Positions 25,951 through 35,792 are shown, counted from the stretch's first letter. The stretch is 64,000 nucleotides of DNA from Acetothermia bacterium 64_32 (GCA_001508155.1 LGFI01000009.1:1-64000); one strand, 5' to 3'. Notes: generated from the sequence alone by a model not told the origin. Numbers and translations are program-made.

Positions 25951-26017
25951 CTCCCTTCCGCCCGGGCTGGGAGGTGAGGCGTGCGGCGGGATGGGTGGGC
26001 ACACGGGCGGAAGGGAG
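25951..26017. repeat. 14-bp perfect inverted repeat between convergent genes
   Basis: The arms at 25951-25964 (CTCCCTTCCGCCCG) and 26004-26017 are exact reverse complements separated by 39 bases. They lie between the stop of the small membrane protein and the end of proS, which converge here. There is no T-run after either arm, so a standard terminator is not obvious; a bidirectional RNA stabiliser or terminator-like hairpin is possible. Confidence 0.5.
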
Positions 26018-26067
26018 AAGGCTGGATATTTTAGCCCATAGAGGCGGGGTTGTCGAGGCAAGGCCGG

Positions 26068-27543
<1,476 letters not shown>

Positions 27544-28305
27544 TTAGTCCAGATGGGGCTTGGGGGCCAGGGCATCCTCAGGCTGGGAGGAAAGCCACTG
27601 GCAGAACTCGTTCAGTCGGGCCGCCGCGGCCCGGAGCAGGCGCTCGCCCTTCTCCCGGGTGGCGCCCCTGGGATCCCCGGTGGCGCCGCTTCGGGAGAAG
27701 TCCAGGGTGTCGAGGCCCAGGCTCACCCCATGGACCATCCTGCCCCACTTTGGCGCCCCCTCCCCGACGGCCTCGGCATAGCCCCCCTGATCCACAAGCC
27801 CCCCCTCCACGGCCAGCACCACCGAGGTCTCCACCTCCCCGGCGTGGGAACCCTCGTCCTCCGTCATCTCGGCGATCACCTCCGGGATAGCCCGCCACCA
27901 CACGTACAGGTAGGCGTAGATCCCCTCCCTCCGCAGGACCCTGGCCGCCTCCTCCAGCGCCGGGGTGTTCCCCCCGTGGCCGTTTACGAACACCAACCGG
28001 CTTAGCCCGTGGCTGGCCAGGGCGCGCGCGATGCCCACAACGTAATCCCGCAGCACCCCCGGGGGCACCCATAGCGTCCCCCAGAACTGCCGGTGGTGCT
28101 CCGATACCCCCACCGGGACGGTGGGCAGAAGCAGCCACCCCCCGGCCCGGCTTGCCCGTCGGGCGATCTCCTGGGCAACCAGCCAATCGGTCCCCAGAGG
28201 GAGGTGAGGGCCATGCTGCTCCGTAGAGCCCACCGGAAGGAGCGCCACCTCGGCCTTGGGGATGGCTTCCTTTGCCTTCTTCCACGTCATCCTAGAAAGC
28301 TCCAT
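27544..28305 (-). CDS. Creatininase-family amidohydrolase
   Basis: The 253-residue protein has the metal-binding signature G-S-T-E-Q-H-G-P-H-L-P-L-G-T-D near residues 27-41, N-G-H-G-G-N near 110 and H-A-G-E-V-E-T-S near 155, which places it in the creatininase/MftE/ArfB family. These zinc enzymes hydrolyse cyclic amides or formamides, or mature peptides. No mycofactocin or riboflavin-type genes are adjacent, so the substrate is open. It lies 36 bases upstream of proS on the same strand. Confidence 0.85.
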   Translation of the reverse strand: MELSRMTWKKAKEAIPKAEVALLPVGSTEQHGPHLPLGTDWLVAQEIARRASRAGGWLLLPTVPVGVSEHHRQFWGTLWVPPGVLRDYVVGIARALASHGLSRLVFVNGHGGNTPALEEAARVLRREGIYAYLYVWWRAIPEVIAEMTEDEGSHAGEVETSVVLAVEGGLVDQGGYAEAVGEGAPKWGRMVHGVSLGLDTLDFSRSGATGDPRGATREKGERLLRAAAARLNEFCQWLSSQPEDALAPKPHLD

Positions 28306-28387
28306 AACCCCTCCTTAAAACCTCCACATCCTTGCCCCACCATACCGCCAACGCTAAGCTTTAGCCAGTTATCACAAGGGGGGAAAC

Positions 28388-30253
28388 ATGGCAAGAGGTT
28401 TGCTTGTAGGGAGCATCGCCATCCTGGGGCTCGGAGTACTTATCCTGGGGGCCGAGCGGGGACCGATCGAGATCCTGTCGGACTCCGATTTCACCCCTGA
28501 AAACGGGGTCATCGCCGGGGCCGGCACCCCAGCCGATCCCTACATCATAGCGGGCTGGGACATCCATGTCCCCGAAGGGAGCCCCTATGGGGTGCGGATA
28601 GAGAACACGACCGCCCCGTTCGTGCTGCGGGGGGTGAAGGTGTTGGGGGCCCAGTCCCCGGAGGGGGCCGGGATCTACCTGGCCCGGGTGGAAAACGGGG
28701 CCATCGAGGACTGCTTGGTCCAAGAAAGCCATAACGGCATCCTCCTCCTTTCCTCCCAGGGGATAGCCATCCGCGACACCTACCTCTTCGTCTCCGGGCT
28801 CGGCCTTCAGGTCCAGGGGACGGCCCCGGAGCATTACCGGCACCTGATAGAGCAAACTAACCTGGTGAACGGAAAACCCATCCACTACTACTGGGGCCTG
28901 GAGGGGCAGGTGCTCACGGGGATCGAGGCCGGGAGCTTCTTCCTGGCCGGCTCAAGGGAGGTGACGGTACAGGGGCTCCGGGTGGAAGAGGGGGATGGGG
29001 CAACAGTGGCCTTCTGCGAGGGGATCACCGCGGAGGGGGCGGACCTCTTCCAGAACCGCGGCCACGGCCTGTACGTCCTCTCCTCCCCCCAAACCCAGCT
29101 CTTGAACTGCAGGCGGGTGGCCAACAACGCCCTCTCCGGGGCCCTTTTGTGGCTCTCCCCCCGGAGCCGGGTGGAGGGTTCGGGGTTTTATGGAAACCAG
29201 GTGGGGCTTTACATAAACGCGTCCGACCGGGTGGTGGTGGAGGGGGCTGCCTTCGGAGGCAACGCCCTGGGGCTCCTGGTGGCCGGTGCCGCCCGGGAGG
29301 TGGAGATCAGGGACTCGCTGTTTTATCAGAACAAGACGGCGGTCCAGCTGGAGTCGGCCGTCGGGGCCCTGGTGGAGCGCTGCGCGGTTCAGGATGCCGA
29401 CATCGGGGTGCAGGTGGACGCCCAGTCGACCTACAGCCGGGTGCAGGACTCCACCTTCATCCAGTGCGGCTACGGCCTTGACATCCTGGGCTCGCAGGGG
29501 ACCTTCGAGCGCAACCTGATCGCCTACTCGAACATCGGGATCATCTTCGAGGAGGCCTATGGGGAGGCCCATCCCACCGGCAACTCCCTGAGGCACAACC
29601 TGATCTACCGCTCCCGGGACGGGCTCTATCTGGGCCATGAGACGAAGGACACCTGGCTCCAGGAGAACCTAATCTGGGGCTGCGACCGAGCGGCCCGGGA
29701 CTTCGGGGAGAACAACTGGGCCCCGGCGGGGAGGGGCAACTGGTACTCCGGCTACCGCGGCCCCGATGCCGATGGCGATGGGATCGGGGATGAGCCGGTC
29801 CGGTTCGGCGGCGGGGGGGTGGACCCGGCCCCACTCACCTCCCGGGAATTCTATGCCCGGATCCCCGGGCTCCTGGGCACCCTCAAAAAGCGGGAGATAA
29901 CTCTAGAGGACGGCGAGGGACATCGGGCGGATCTCCAGGTGCTGGTGGCTGACACCCCCCCGGCGAGGCTCCTGGGGTTCCAAGGGGTTCCCAGGGAGAT
30001 CGCCCAGGGGCTTGTCATCCTGTTCGTCTGGGAGGAGGCGGGGAACTACGGGCTTTGGAACCGGGGGGTGACGGTGGACCTGGAGGTAACGTTCTTCTCC
30101 GAGGACGGTGCCTTCGCCGGGGACCTCTCCATGCCCGCCGGCTCCACCGACCGGTACGCCGCAAGGGGGCCGTTCCTCTACGCGCTGGAGACCCCGGCCG
30201 GCATGCTCTCGCAACTCGGGCTCACCCCGCCCATCTTCTTGACCCTCCCCTGA
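28388..30253 (+). CDS. Secreted NosD-like right-handed beta-helix protein with C-terminal DUF192 domain
   Basis: The 621-residue protein starts with a signal peptide or N-terminal anchor (residues 5-21). Residues about 60-440 are parallel beta-helix (PbH1/NosD) repeats with recurrent G-I-x-L and N-x-I-x-x-N turns, ending in G-N-W-Y-S-G-Y-R-G-P-D-A-D-G-D-G-I-G-D, the usual NosD C-terminal motif. Residues about 510-615 match the DUF192 pattern: L-L-G-F-Q-G-V-P, L-V-I-L-F-V-W-E-E-A-G-N-Y-G-L-W-N-R, L-E-V-T-F-F-S-E-D-G, and Y-A-L-E-T-P-A-G. DUF192 usually occurs alone, so the fusion is odd. A carbohydrate-binding or surface role is likely. Good RBS (GGGGGGAAAC) before the ATG. Confidence 0.78.
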   Translation: MARGLLVGSIAILGLGVLILGAERGPIEILSDSDFTPENGVIAGAGTPADPYIIAGWDIHVPEGSPYGVRIENTTAPFVLRGVKVLGAQSPEGAGIYLARVENGAIEDCLVQESHNGILLLSSQGIAIRDTYLFVSGLGLQVQGTAPEHYRHLIEQTNLVNGKPIHYYWGLEGQVLTGIEAGSFFLAGSREVTVQGLRVEEGDGATVAFCEGITAEGADLFQNRGHGLYVLSSPQTQLLNCRRVANNALSGALLWLSPRSRVEGSGFYGNQVGLYINASDRVVVEGAAFGGNALGLLVAGAAREVEIRDSLFYQNKTAVQLESAVGALVERCAVQDADIGVQVDAQSTYSRVQDSTFIQCGYGLDILGSQGTFERNLIAYSNIGIIFEEAYGEAHPTGNSLRHNLIYRSRDGLYLGHETKDTWLQENLIWGCDRAARDFGENNWAPAGRGNWYSGYRGPDADGDGIGDEPVRFGGGGVDPAPLTSREFYARIPGLLGTLKKREITLEDGEGHRADLQVLVADTPPARLLGFQGVPREIAQGLVILFVWEEAGNYGLWNRGVTVDLEVTFFSEDGAFAGDLSMPAGSTDRYAARGPFLYALETPAGMLSQLGLTPPIFLTLP

Positions 30254-30909
30254 TGGCCAAGGGCATCCGGGCCGTGTTCTTCGACCTGGACGGGACCCTT
30301 GTCCGCTACCAAGGGGTGGACTTCGAGTCCAGCTGGGGGGCACTGGGGGTGGCGGCCGGGCTGAAGGAGGAGTGGGACGCACTCCTTGCCAAGTACCTCG
30401 GGAGGCCGGAAGGCTATCCCGACTGGGTAAGCGAAAACGCCTCCCTGCTGCGCGGGGTCCCCCTGTCCCGGGTGGCCCCCAAGCTCCTTCCACCCCCTTA
30501 CCCCCCAGGGGTCAGGGAGGCCATCCGAGCCCTTAAGGAAAAGGGGTTGATCCTCGGCATCGTCTCCTCCGGGGTGGGCTTGGTTGCCCAGTGGGTGAAG
30601 GAGGATCTTGGGCTGGACTTTTTCGTCGCCAATGAGCTTCTTGTGGAGGAGGGGCGCTTTACCGGCCAGGCGGTGATCAAGGTGGACCTGTGGAACAAGC
30701 TGGAGGTGACCGCCGGCCAGGCCGCCCGCTACGGCCTTGACCTCGGCCAGCTGGCCTTTGTGGGGGATCACATAAACGACGTGCCGGTGCTCGAGGCGGT
30801 GGGCTTGGGGATAGCCTACGCCCCTAAACACAGGGCGGTAAGGGAAAAAGCCAGGTTCGTGACCGAGGATTTCCGGGAGATCCCTGGGCTCATCGAGCGG
30901 GCGATTTGA
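30253..30909 (+). CDS. HAD-family phosphatase (phosphoserine-phosphatase-like)
   Basis: The 218-residue HAD hydrolase has motif I D-L-D-G-T-L near residue 11, motif II V-S-S-G near 100, a Lys after the hydrophobic stretch and motif IV G-D-H-I-N-D near 178. The helical cap and the pattern of K-G-L-I-L-G-I-V-S-S-G point to the SerB/phosphoserine phosphatase-like subgroup, although small-molecule substrate specificity cannot be read from sequence. Its ATG overlaps the stop of the beta-helix gene (TGATG). The FtsZ-like gene follows after 36 bases. Confidence 0.78.
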   Translation: MAKGIRAVFFDLDGTLVRYQGVDFESSWGALGVAAGLKEEWDALLAKYLGRPEGYPDWVSENASLLRGVPLSRVAPKLLPPPYPPGVREAIRALKEKGLILGIVSSGVGLVAQWVKEDLGLDFFVANELLVEEGRFTGQAVIKVDLWNKLEVTAGQAARYGLDLGQLAFVGDHINDVPVLEAVGLGIAYAPKHRAVREKARFVTEDFREIPGLIERAI

Positions 30910-30945
30910 CGCCCGCGCCCCTCCCCGTCACAATGCACGCAAGGC

Positions 30946-32283
30946 ATGAACTCCGAGAAAATGGGCGAGGGCCTGGCGCTGAAGTGGCGGCAACTCCTGG
31001 CCGGCATCCAAGATGGGATGCTGCGGGCCTGCCTTCCCACCTCGGCGGAGAAGGTGCACTTGGAGCGGGGGGTGCTGGTGGTGGAGGTGGACTCCACCTT
31101 CAAGAAGCGTTATGCGCAGAGGAAGCTGATCAAGCTCCAGGAGCTTGCCCGCAAGCTCTTCGGGGTGGACGAGGTTCGCATCACCGAGCTCCCCTTGATC
31201 GAGGAGATGGAGCGGGAGGAGGCCCCGGCGCCGGCGGCCAACATCCTGGTGATCGGGGTGGGGGACGGGGGGATCAACGCCCTGGAGAGGATGCGGGAGG
31301 CAGGGCTCGCCGGGGTGAGGCTGGTGGCCTGCGACACCGACAGCCAGGTTCTGTCCATCTCCCGGGCCCATGAAAGGCTCCAGCTGGGGCCGGAGGTGAC
31401 CAAAGGGCGGGGGACCGGGGGGGATGTGGAGAAGGGCCGCCGGGCGGCGGAGGCAGCGGCCTGGGACATCGAGAAGCTGATCAGCGGGGCCCACCTGGTT
31501 TTCCTCACCTGCGGCCTGGGTGGGGGCACCGGCACCGGGGCCGCCCCGGTGATCGCCCGCCTCGCCCGCCAGGCAGGGGCCCTCACCGTGGGGGTGGCCA
31601 CCCTGCCATTCGAGTTCGAAGGCCCGGTGCGGATGCAAAGGGCGGAGCTGGGGCTGGCAAAGCTCAGGGAAGAGGTGGACGTAATCATCGTCATCCAAAA
31701 CCAGAGGCTTATCGAAAAAGCCCGTAGCATCCCAATAGCCAGGGCGTTTGAGCTGGCGGACGAGGTGCTACGCACCGGGGTCCAGGGGATCAGCGACCTC
31801 ATCACCGTCCCCGGGATCGTGAACCTGGACTTCGCCGACGTGGCGGCGGTGCTCCGGGGGGCAGGGACCGCAATGATGGGGATCGGGGAGGGGCAGGGGG
31901 AGGGCCGGGCCGTCCAAGCGGCCAAGATGGCCGCCTCCAACCCCCTGTTCGAAGGCGAATCCCTAAGAGGTGCCCGCAAGGTGCTGCTCAACATCACGGG
32001 GGGGGATGACCTCACCCTGGCGGAGGTGACCCATATCGCCGAGGTGATAAGAAAACAAATCTCGGCGAACGCCGACCTCACCTTCGGCGCCGTGGTCAGG
32101 GAGGAGCTGACCGGCAGGGTCAAGGTGACGGTGATCGCGGCGGACTTCAAGGCCGTTGCCTTCGAGGAGGAGGGGGAAATCCCCCAAGGGCCCAGTCTCC
32201 CCAAGGCCCCGCGCCGGCGGACCAAGCTCGATGAAGATCAAGTGGACGTGCCCGCCTTCTTGCGTAAAAGAAGAGAGGAGTGA
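30946..32283 (+). CDS. Second FtsZ paralogue with an N-terminal DnaA-domain-I/DnaX-like domain
   Basis: The 445-residue protein contains a full FtsZ GTPase (about residues 98-415): glycine-rich loop I-G-V-G-D-G-G-I-N-A-L, G-G-G-T-G-T-G-A-A-P-V, and the T7 catalytic loop N-L-D-F-A-D-V, so GTP binding and hydrolysis seem possible, although one Gly of the first loop is Asp. The tail ends D-V-P-A-F-L-R-K-R, like an FtsA-binding peptide. Residues about 10-82 form an extra domain with the pattern W-R-Q-L-L...V-x-L-E-R-G-V-L-V-V-E-V...F-K-K-R...L-F-G-V-D-E-V-R-I, resembling DnaA domain I or the DnaX tau domain. A linker rich in E, A and P joins them. It is clearly diverged from the ftsZ at 22912. 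Role unknown. Confidence 0.85.
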   Translation: MNSEKMGEGLALKWRQLLAGIQDGMLRACLPTSAEKVHLERGVLVVEVDSTFKKRYAQRKLIKLQELARKLFGVDEVRITELPLIEEMEREEAPAPAANILVIGVGDGGINALERMREAGLAGVRLVACDTDSQVLSISRAHERLQLGPEVTKGRGTGGDVEKGRRAAEAAAWDIEKLISGAHLVFLTCGLGGGTGTGAAPVIARLARQAGALTVGVATLPFEFEGPVRMQRAELGLAKLREEVDVIIVIQNQRLIEKARSIPIARAFELADEVLRTGVQGISDLITVPGIVNLDFADVAAVLRGAGTAMMGIGEGQGEGRAVQAAKMAASNPLFEGESLRGARKVLLNITGGDDLTLAEVTHIAEVIRKQISANADLTFGAVVREELTGRVKVTVIAADFKAVAFEEEGEIPQGPSLPKAPRRRTKLDEDQVDVPAFLRKRREE

Positions 32284-32298
32284 ACCCGTGAGACCTCC

Positions 32299-32475
32299 TT
32301 GGTGGCCCTGGGGGGCTGCCTTTGGGCCCAGGAACCGGAGCTGGTCCAGCCCGAGGGGCTGGCGGCAAGCGGCGCTCTCTTCTTGTGGGACAGTCTATCC
32401 CTCGATCCCAAAGGGTCCATCACCCCTTTCCGGGGGGAGCTGGAGCTAGGGGACGGATGCGGCTGTGGTGGCTGA
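32299..32475 (+). pseudogene. Possible short secreted peptide gene with a frameshifted start
   Basis: One frame reads L-V-A-L-G-G-C-L-W-A-Q-E-P-E, like the end of a signal peptide and cleavage site, then about 45 residues ending G-D-G-C-G-C-G-G before a TGA at 32473-32475. The only well-placed start with an RBS (GTG at 32288, after GAGGAG) is in a different frame and gives a tryptophan-rich, non-protein-like sequence. A one-base shift at CCTCCTTGG would restore a sensible signal peptide. Either a frameshifted small gene or coincidence; it overlaps the start of the M1 peptidase. Confidence 0.25.
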
Positions 32476-33773
32476 TCATCTTTGCCCTGGGAGCCAGGGG
32501 GGCTGAGCTTCACTACGACCTTCTCCTAAAGGTGGAAGCCAACGGGTGGATTCAGGGCAGCGAGAGGGTGTCAGGGGTAGCGGAGGGGAATTGGCAAGAG
32601 GCGGTGTTCCGCCTTTACCCAGCAGCTTTGGGACAGGAGCTTCTCTTCCCGCTCCCGGGCCCGGGTTGGGATCAGGTGCATCCCACGGCGTTCGTGGTCC
32701 CCCTGGGGTGCGAAACAGGGCAGACCTTCTCGGTCTACATCGCCTTCCAGGGGCAGCTCCCTCCGCTTGAAAGGCAAGAGGGCTACGGGCTTTTTGCCAG
32801 GAGCGAGGCGGCGATGGTCCTCGCCCAGTGTTACCCCATGCTCGCCCCTTGGCAGGGGGGGTGGTTGGTGGAACCCATCTTCCCCTGGGGGGATGGGGTC
32901 GTAGCCGAGGTGGCAGACTACAGGGCGGAGGTATGGCTGCCGCCGGGCTGGAAGCTGGTGGCAAGCGGAGAGGAGTCTCCCATGGAGGCAGGGGGGTATC
33001 TGGTAGCCGGGGAAAATCTCCGGGAGCTGGGCATGGTGGCCTTGGATGGATATATAGAGTCCACGGAAACCGTGGCCGGGGTGCGGGTGCGGAGCTTCTG
33101 CCTCCCCGAGCATGCGGAGGCGGGGGAGGCCGCCCTCAAGATCACCTGTGAGGCCCTGGCACTTTACGTCGAGCTTTTCGGCCCCTACCCTTGGGAGGAG
33201 CTTGATGTAGTCCAGGTACCCCTTTCCGGGGCAGCGGGGGTGGAGTTCCCCGGTCTTGTGCTGGCCGGGCAGGATTACTACGCTCGCTACCCCGAGGATC
33301 CCCTCTTCTTCCCCATGATCTTCGCCCATGAAGTGGCCCATCAGTGGTGGTATGCCCAGGTGGGCAGCGACCAGGTGGCCGAGCCCTGGCTGGACGAGGC
33401 CCTGGCCACCTACACCTCCGGCCTTTTCTTCGAATCTCAGGGGAGATTGACGGAGATGCTCTCATATTGGGAGAGTTCATACCTGCAAGGCCGGGGGCGA
33501 AACCCCCAGGCCAGGGTTTCCAGTCCCCTGTGGGACTTCCCGGACGGGGCGGGGTATGGGGGGATAGTGTACTCGGGCGGGGCGCTTTTCCTGCACGAGC
33601 TGCGGGGCCGGATGGGGGACGAGGCCTTCTTCCGGGCGCTGCGGCGGTACCTGGCTGAATACCGGTGGAAGATCGCCCGGGATGAGGACTTCCTGCGTGT
33701 CCTGCGGGCGGAAAGCCCGCTCCCCCTTGAAAATCTGATCCTAAGCTGGCTTGGCCCAACCGACCCCCACTGA
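32457..33773 (+). CDS. Secreted M1-family (gluzincin) metallopeptidase
   Basis: The 438-residue protein has a signal peptide (about residues 1-16) and the M1 zinc site H-E-V-A-H-Q-W-W with the third ligand Glu 18 residues later in L-D-E-A-L-A-T-Y. The exopeptidase motif upstream appears as a degenerate G-V-E-F-P-G (canonical G-A-M-E-N), so aminopeptidase activity is less certain. The C-terminal helical domain is shortened compared with classical 850-residue aminopeptidases. It probably acts in the periplasm or outside the cell. It lies after the FtsZ paralogue. Confidence 0.82.
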   Translation: MRLWWLIIFALGARGAELHYDLLLKVEANGWIQGSERVSGVAEGNWQEAVFRLYPAALGQELLFPLPGPGWDQVHPTAFVVPLGCETGQTFSVYIAFQGQLPPLERQEGYGLFARSEAAMVLAQCYPMLAPWQGGWLVEPIFPWGDGVVAEVADYRAEVWLPPGWKLVASGEESPMEAGGYLVAGENLRELGMVALDGYIESTETVAGVRVRSFCLPEHAEAGEAALKITCEALALYVELFGPYPWEELDVVQVPLSGAAGVEFPGLVLAGQDYYARYPEDPLFFPMIFAHEVAHQWWYAQVGSDQVAEPWLDEALATYTSGLFFESQGRLTEMLSYWESSYLQGRGRNPQARVSSPLWDFPDGAGYGGIVYSGGALFLHELRGRMGDEAFFRALRRYLAEYRWKIARDEDFLRVLRAESPLPLENLILSWLGPTDPH

Positions 33774-33897
33774 ACATCGGGAGAAAGGGATGGGGCTCGT
33801 GCTGCTCTTCCAGACCAAGACGCGCTTGAGACACCTCATCCCTCCCCTTGCCCAACCATTGGGCTTTCGCGGTACACTTCCTGGCAAAGGAGGCACT

Positions 33898-34353
33898 ATG
33901 AGGAAGGCCTTGGTCTTTGCGGTGGTGGCAGTTTCGTCTCTCACCGCCTGGGCGGCCCAAGTGGAGCTCCACTACTTCTGGTCGGCTACTTGCCCGGACT
34001 GCCAGATCATGTGGGAGTTCCTAAGGGAGCTTGAGGAGCAGTACCCGGAGCTTGAGATCGTGGACCACGAGGTCACGTTCGACCCGGAGGGTTGGCGCCT
34101 CATGGTCACGTTGGCCCGGGAGTTCGGCCTGGAGAAGGCGACCACCCCTACCGTGATCGTGGGGGACCTGGCCATAAGCGGGATCGGCCGGGCGGTGGAG
34201 CTAAGGATCCAGGAAGAGGTAGAGCGGTGTCTTGCGGAGGGCTGCCCCTCCCCCATGGACCGCCTCCCTGAGAAGAAGGTCTCCGTCCTATCGCCCTTGG
34301 AGATCTTGATCCTTCTCGCCCTGGGGGTCCTGATCGTCCTTTGCCTTTCATAA
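33898..34353 (+). CDS. Periplasmic thioredoxin-fold protein with a C-terminal membrane anchor
   Basis: The 151-residue protein has a signal peptide ending near W-A-A-Q (residue 21), the redox motif C-P-D-C near residue 34 in F-W-S-A-T-C-P-D-C, a cis-Pro region T-T-P-T-V-I-V-G near residue 80, and a terminal hydrophobic helix (residues 131-150). Two further cysteines flank residue 105. It looks like a membrane-tethered thiol-disulfide protein. AAAGGAGG precedes the ATG, with TACACT about 20 bases upstream. Confidence 0.75.
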   Translation: MRKALVFAVVAVSSLTAWAAQVELHYFWSATCPDCQIMWEFLRELEEQYPELEIVDHEVTFDPEGWRLMVTLAREFGLEKATTPTVIVGDLAISGIGRAVELRIQEEVERCLAEGCPSPMDRLPEKKVSVLSPLEILILLALGVLIVLCLS

Positions 34354-34461
34354 CCCGGTGGATTTCCTGGTAGTGCTCCCGGTGGCGCTGGGCCGGATCC
34401 GTGATCCCGCTCTTGCCCTCACCCAAAAGGCCGCGGACCGGCTCGACCGGCCTTCCCTTAT

Positions 34462-34834
34462 CTATTCAAGGCGCAGGAGGGGGGACTCCGGGTCGTCCCG
34501 CAGCAGCTGAAATCCATGCCGGAAATAAAGCTCCCCGCGGCCGGATGGGTTTTCAGGATTCTCCCGGCGGGCGAAGGTCTCCACCGCTTTTACGCCCCGG
34601 AACCTAAGGACCTCAAGCACGGCGAATAGCAGCGCACCTCCCAGACAACGGTGGGGCAGGATGAGGGATGTAAAGACAAGCGAGCAGGACAGCGTCCCCG
34701 CTCACCGGCCCTGCTGGGCATTCCGCCGCTCCTGGGAGGAAATGCCTTTCTTCGGGCGGGTACTGGTCCCGGGCAATCCCGCGGAATAAAAGGTGGTACC
34801 AGCGCGCCTCCTCTAAAGACCAGCTGAGTTCAAC
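34462..34834 (-). pseudogene. Frameshifted GNAT acetyltransferase remnant
   Basis: Two adjoining frames on the minus strand make one GNAT-like sequence. The first reads W-Y-H-L-L-F-R-G-I-A-R-D-Q-Y through A-C-L-Y-I-P-H. The second continues P-H-R-C-L-G-G-A-L-L-F-A-V-L-E, with R-H-G-F-Q-L-L and ending L-L-R-L-E before a TAG at 34462-34464. The switch near 34660 is a frameshift. The acetyl-CoA loop (R/Q-x-x-G-x-G/A) survives only as H-R-C-L-G-G-A. It lies directly downstream of the MNT gene, overlapping its stop. Confidence 0.6.
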
Positions 34835-35207
34835 GCGCCCGCCTTTCTGTGCCCTTAATATTTAGGCTTTTTCTTTTGAAAAGCTCAACCCCGTGTTCCA
34901 ACGCCTCTTTTATGAAGGGATTGCCGGCGGCCAGCATCTTTTCGATCTCGTCTTCGGTGTAAGGGAAAACATCCACGTCGATCTTGCATCGGGAGGGCAC
35001 ATACCGGGGTATCCTCGACAGGAAATGTTGATCTGAACGGTCGAGGACCAAGAGGAGGTCGGCATCGCTTCCGGGGACCGCCTCGCCGGTGGCAAGCGAT
35101 CCGAACAGGATCACCGCCTCGATCTCCGGATGCTCCTCGGCCAGCTTATGCACTGCCTTCCGCAGTTCCTTGAGGGAGCGCTTGCGGTCAAACCATGTTA
35201 TCTTCAC
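34830..35207 (-). CDS. MNT-domain nucleotidyltransferase (partner of HEPN gene)
   Basis: The 125-residue protein has the minimal nucleotidyltransferase motif F-G-S-L-A-T-G-E-A-V-P-G-S-D-A-D with both Asp residues, and D-V-D-V-F-P-Y downstream. A GTG start at 35205-35207 gives a 20-base overlap with the HEPN gene; an in-frame ATG at 35229-35231 would give a longer overlap. In such pairs the nucleotidyltransferase counters or modifies the HEPN partner. This pair looks intact, unlike the two near the window start. Confidence 0.8.
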   Translation of the reverse strand: MKITWFDRKRSLKELRKAVHKLAEEHPEIEAVILFGSLATGEAVPGSDADLLLVLDRSDQHFLSRIPRYVPSRCKIDVDVFPYTEDEIEKMLAAGNPFIKEALEHGVELFKRKSLNIKGTERRAR

Positions 35208-35577
35208 AGAATCCGATGATCTTTTCAGCATGGGAAATCGCTCGCCTTGCCTCCTCCTCGCTGTAGTATTCAAACGGGGCCCCCTCAGCGTAGGAGTTTG
35301 GGTACCTGGTGGGGATGTAGTGCTTGTCGAGTTCCCTGGCGGCTGCCTCAAGCTCCCGGCCGGGGGAAAGCCGGGGGGGGAGCCTTTCCAAAAGCCCGCG
35401 CACCGAATGGCCCCGGGCCTCCCCTCCCAGGCTTTGATACAGGGCTTTAAGGGCCTTCTCCGCTGCCTGCTGGGCCGCGAAACATGCCCACTCGTAGTCC
35501 CCCAGCTCAAGGGAACGCCTGGCGTGGTCGAGGTCACGCTTTGCCTGCCTCAGCCAATCCAATTTCCGGTTCAGCAT
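35188..35577 (-). CDS. HEPN-domain protein
   Basis: The 129-residue all-helical protein follows the HEPN (PF05168) pattern: A-K-R-D-L-D-H-A...G-D-Y-E-W-A-C-F-A-A-Q-Q-A-A-E-K-A-L-K-A-L near residues 12-45, and the late signature Y-I-P-T-R-Y-P-N-S-Y. This branch usually lacks a perfect R-x4-6-H RNase motif, and I do not see one, so toxin activity is uncertain. It precedes and overlaps the MNT gene. TATACT lies 13 bases before the ATG. Confidence 0.8.
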   Translation of the reverse strand: MLNRKLDWLRQAKRDLDHARRSLELGDYEWACFAAQQAAEKALKALYQSLGGEARGHSVRGLLERLPPRLSPGRELEAAARELDKHYIPTRYPNSYAEGAPFEYYSEEEARRAISHAEKIIGFCEDNMV

Positions 35578-35792
35578 CTTTGCCAAATCGAGTATACCCC
35601 AAGCGCCAAGACTAAAGATCCACCTGGTAGCAGTTACCCGTGTGGTGTTTTCCGCCCCCCGCACCCGCAGGCAAAGCCCCCGGTCTCTCCCCAATCTCCT
35701 CTGCAGACCTCGGTCAAAGGCCACCGCCCGCTCCAGGTCCGCTTCACGTCCCAAACCCTCCTGATCATCTCCTCTCACCTCCCCCAGCATGA

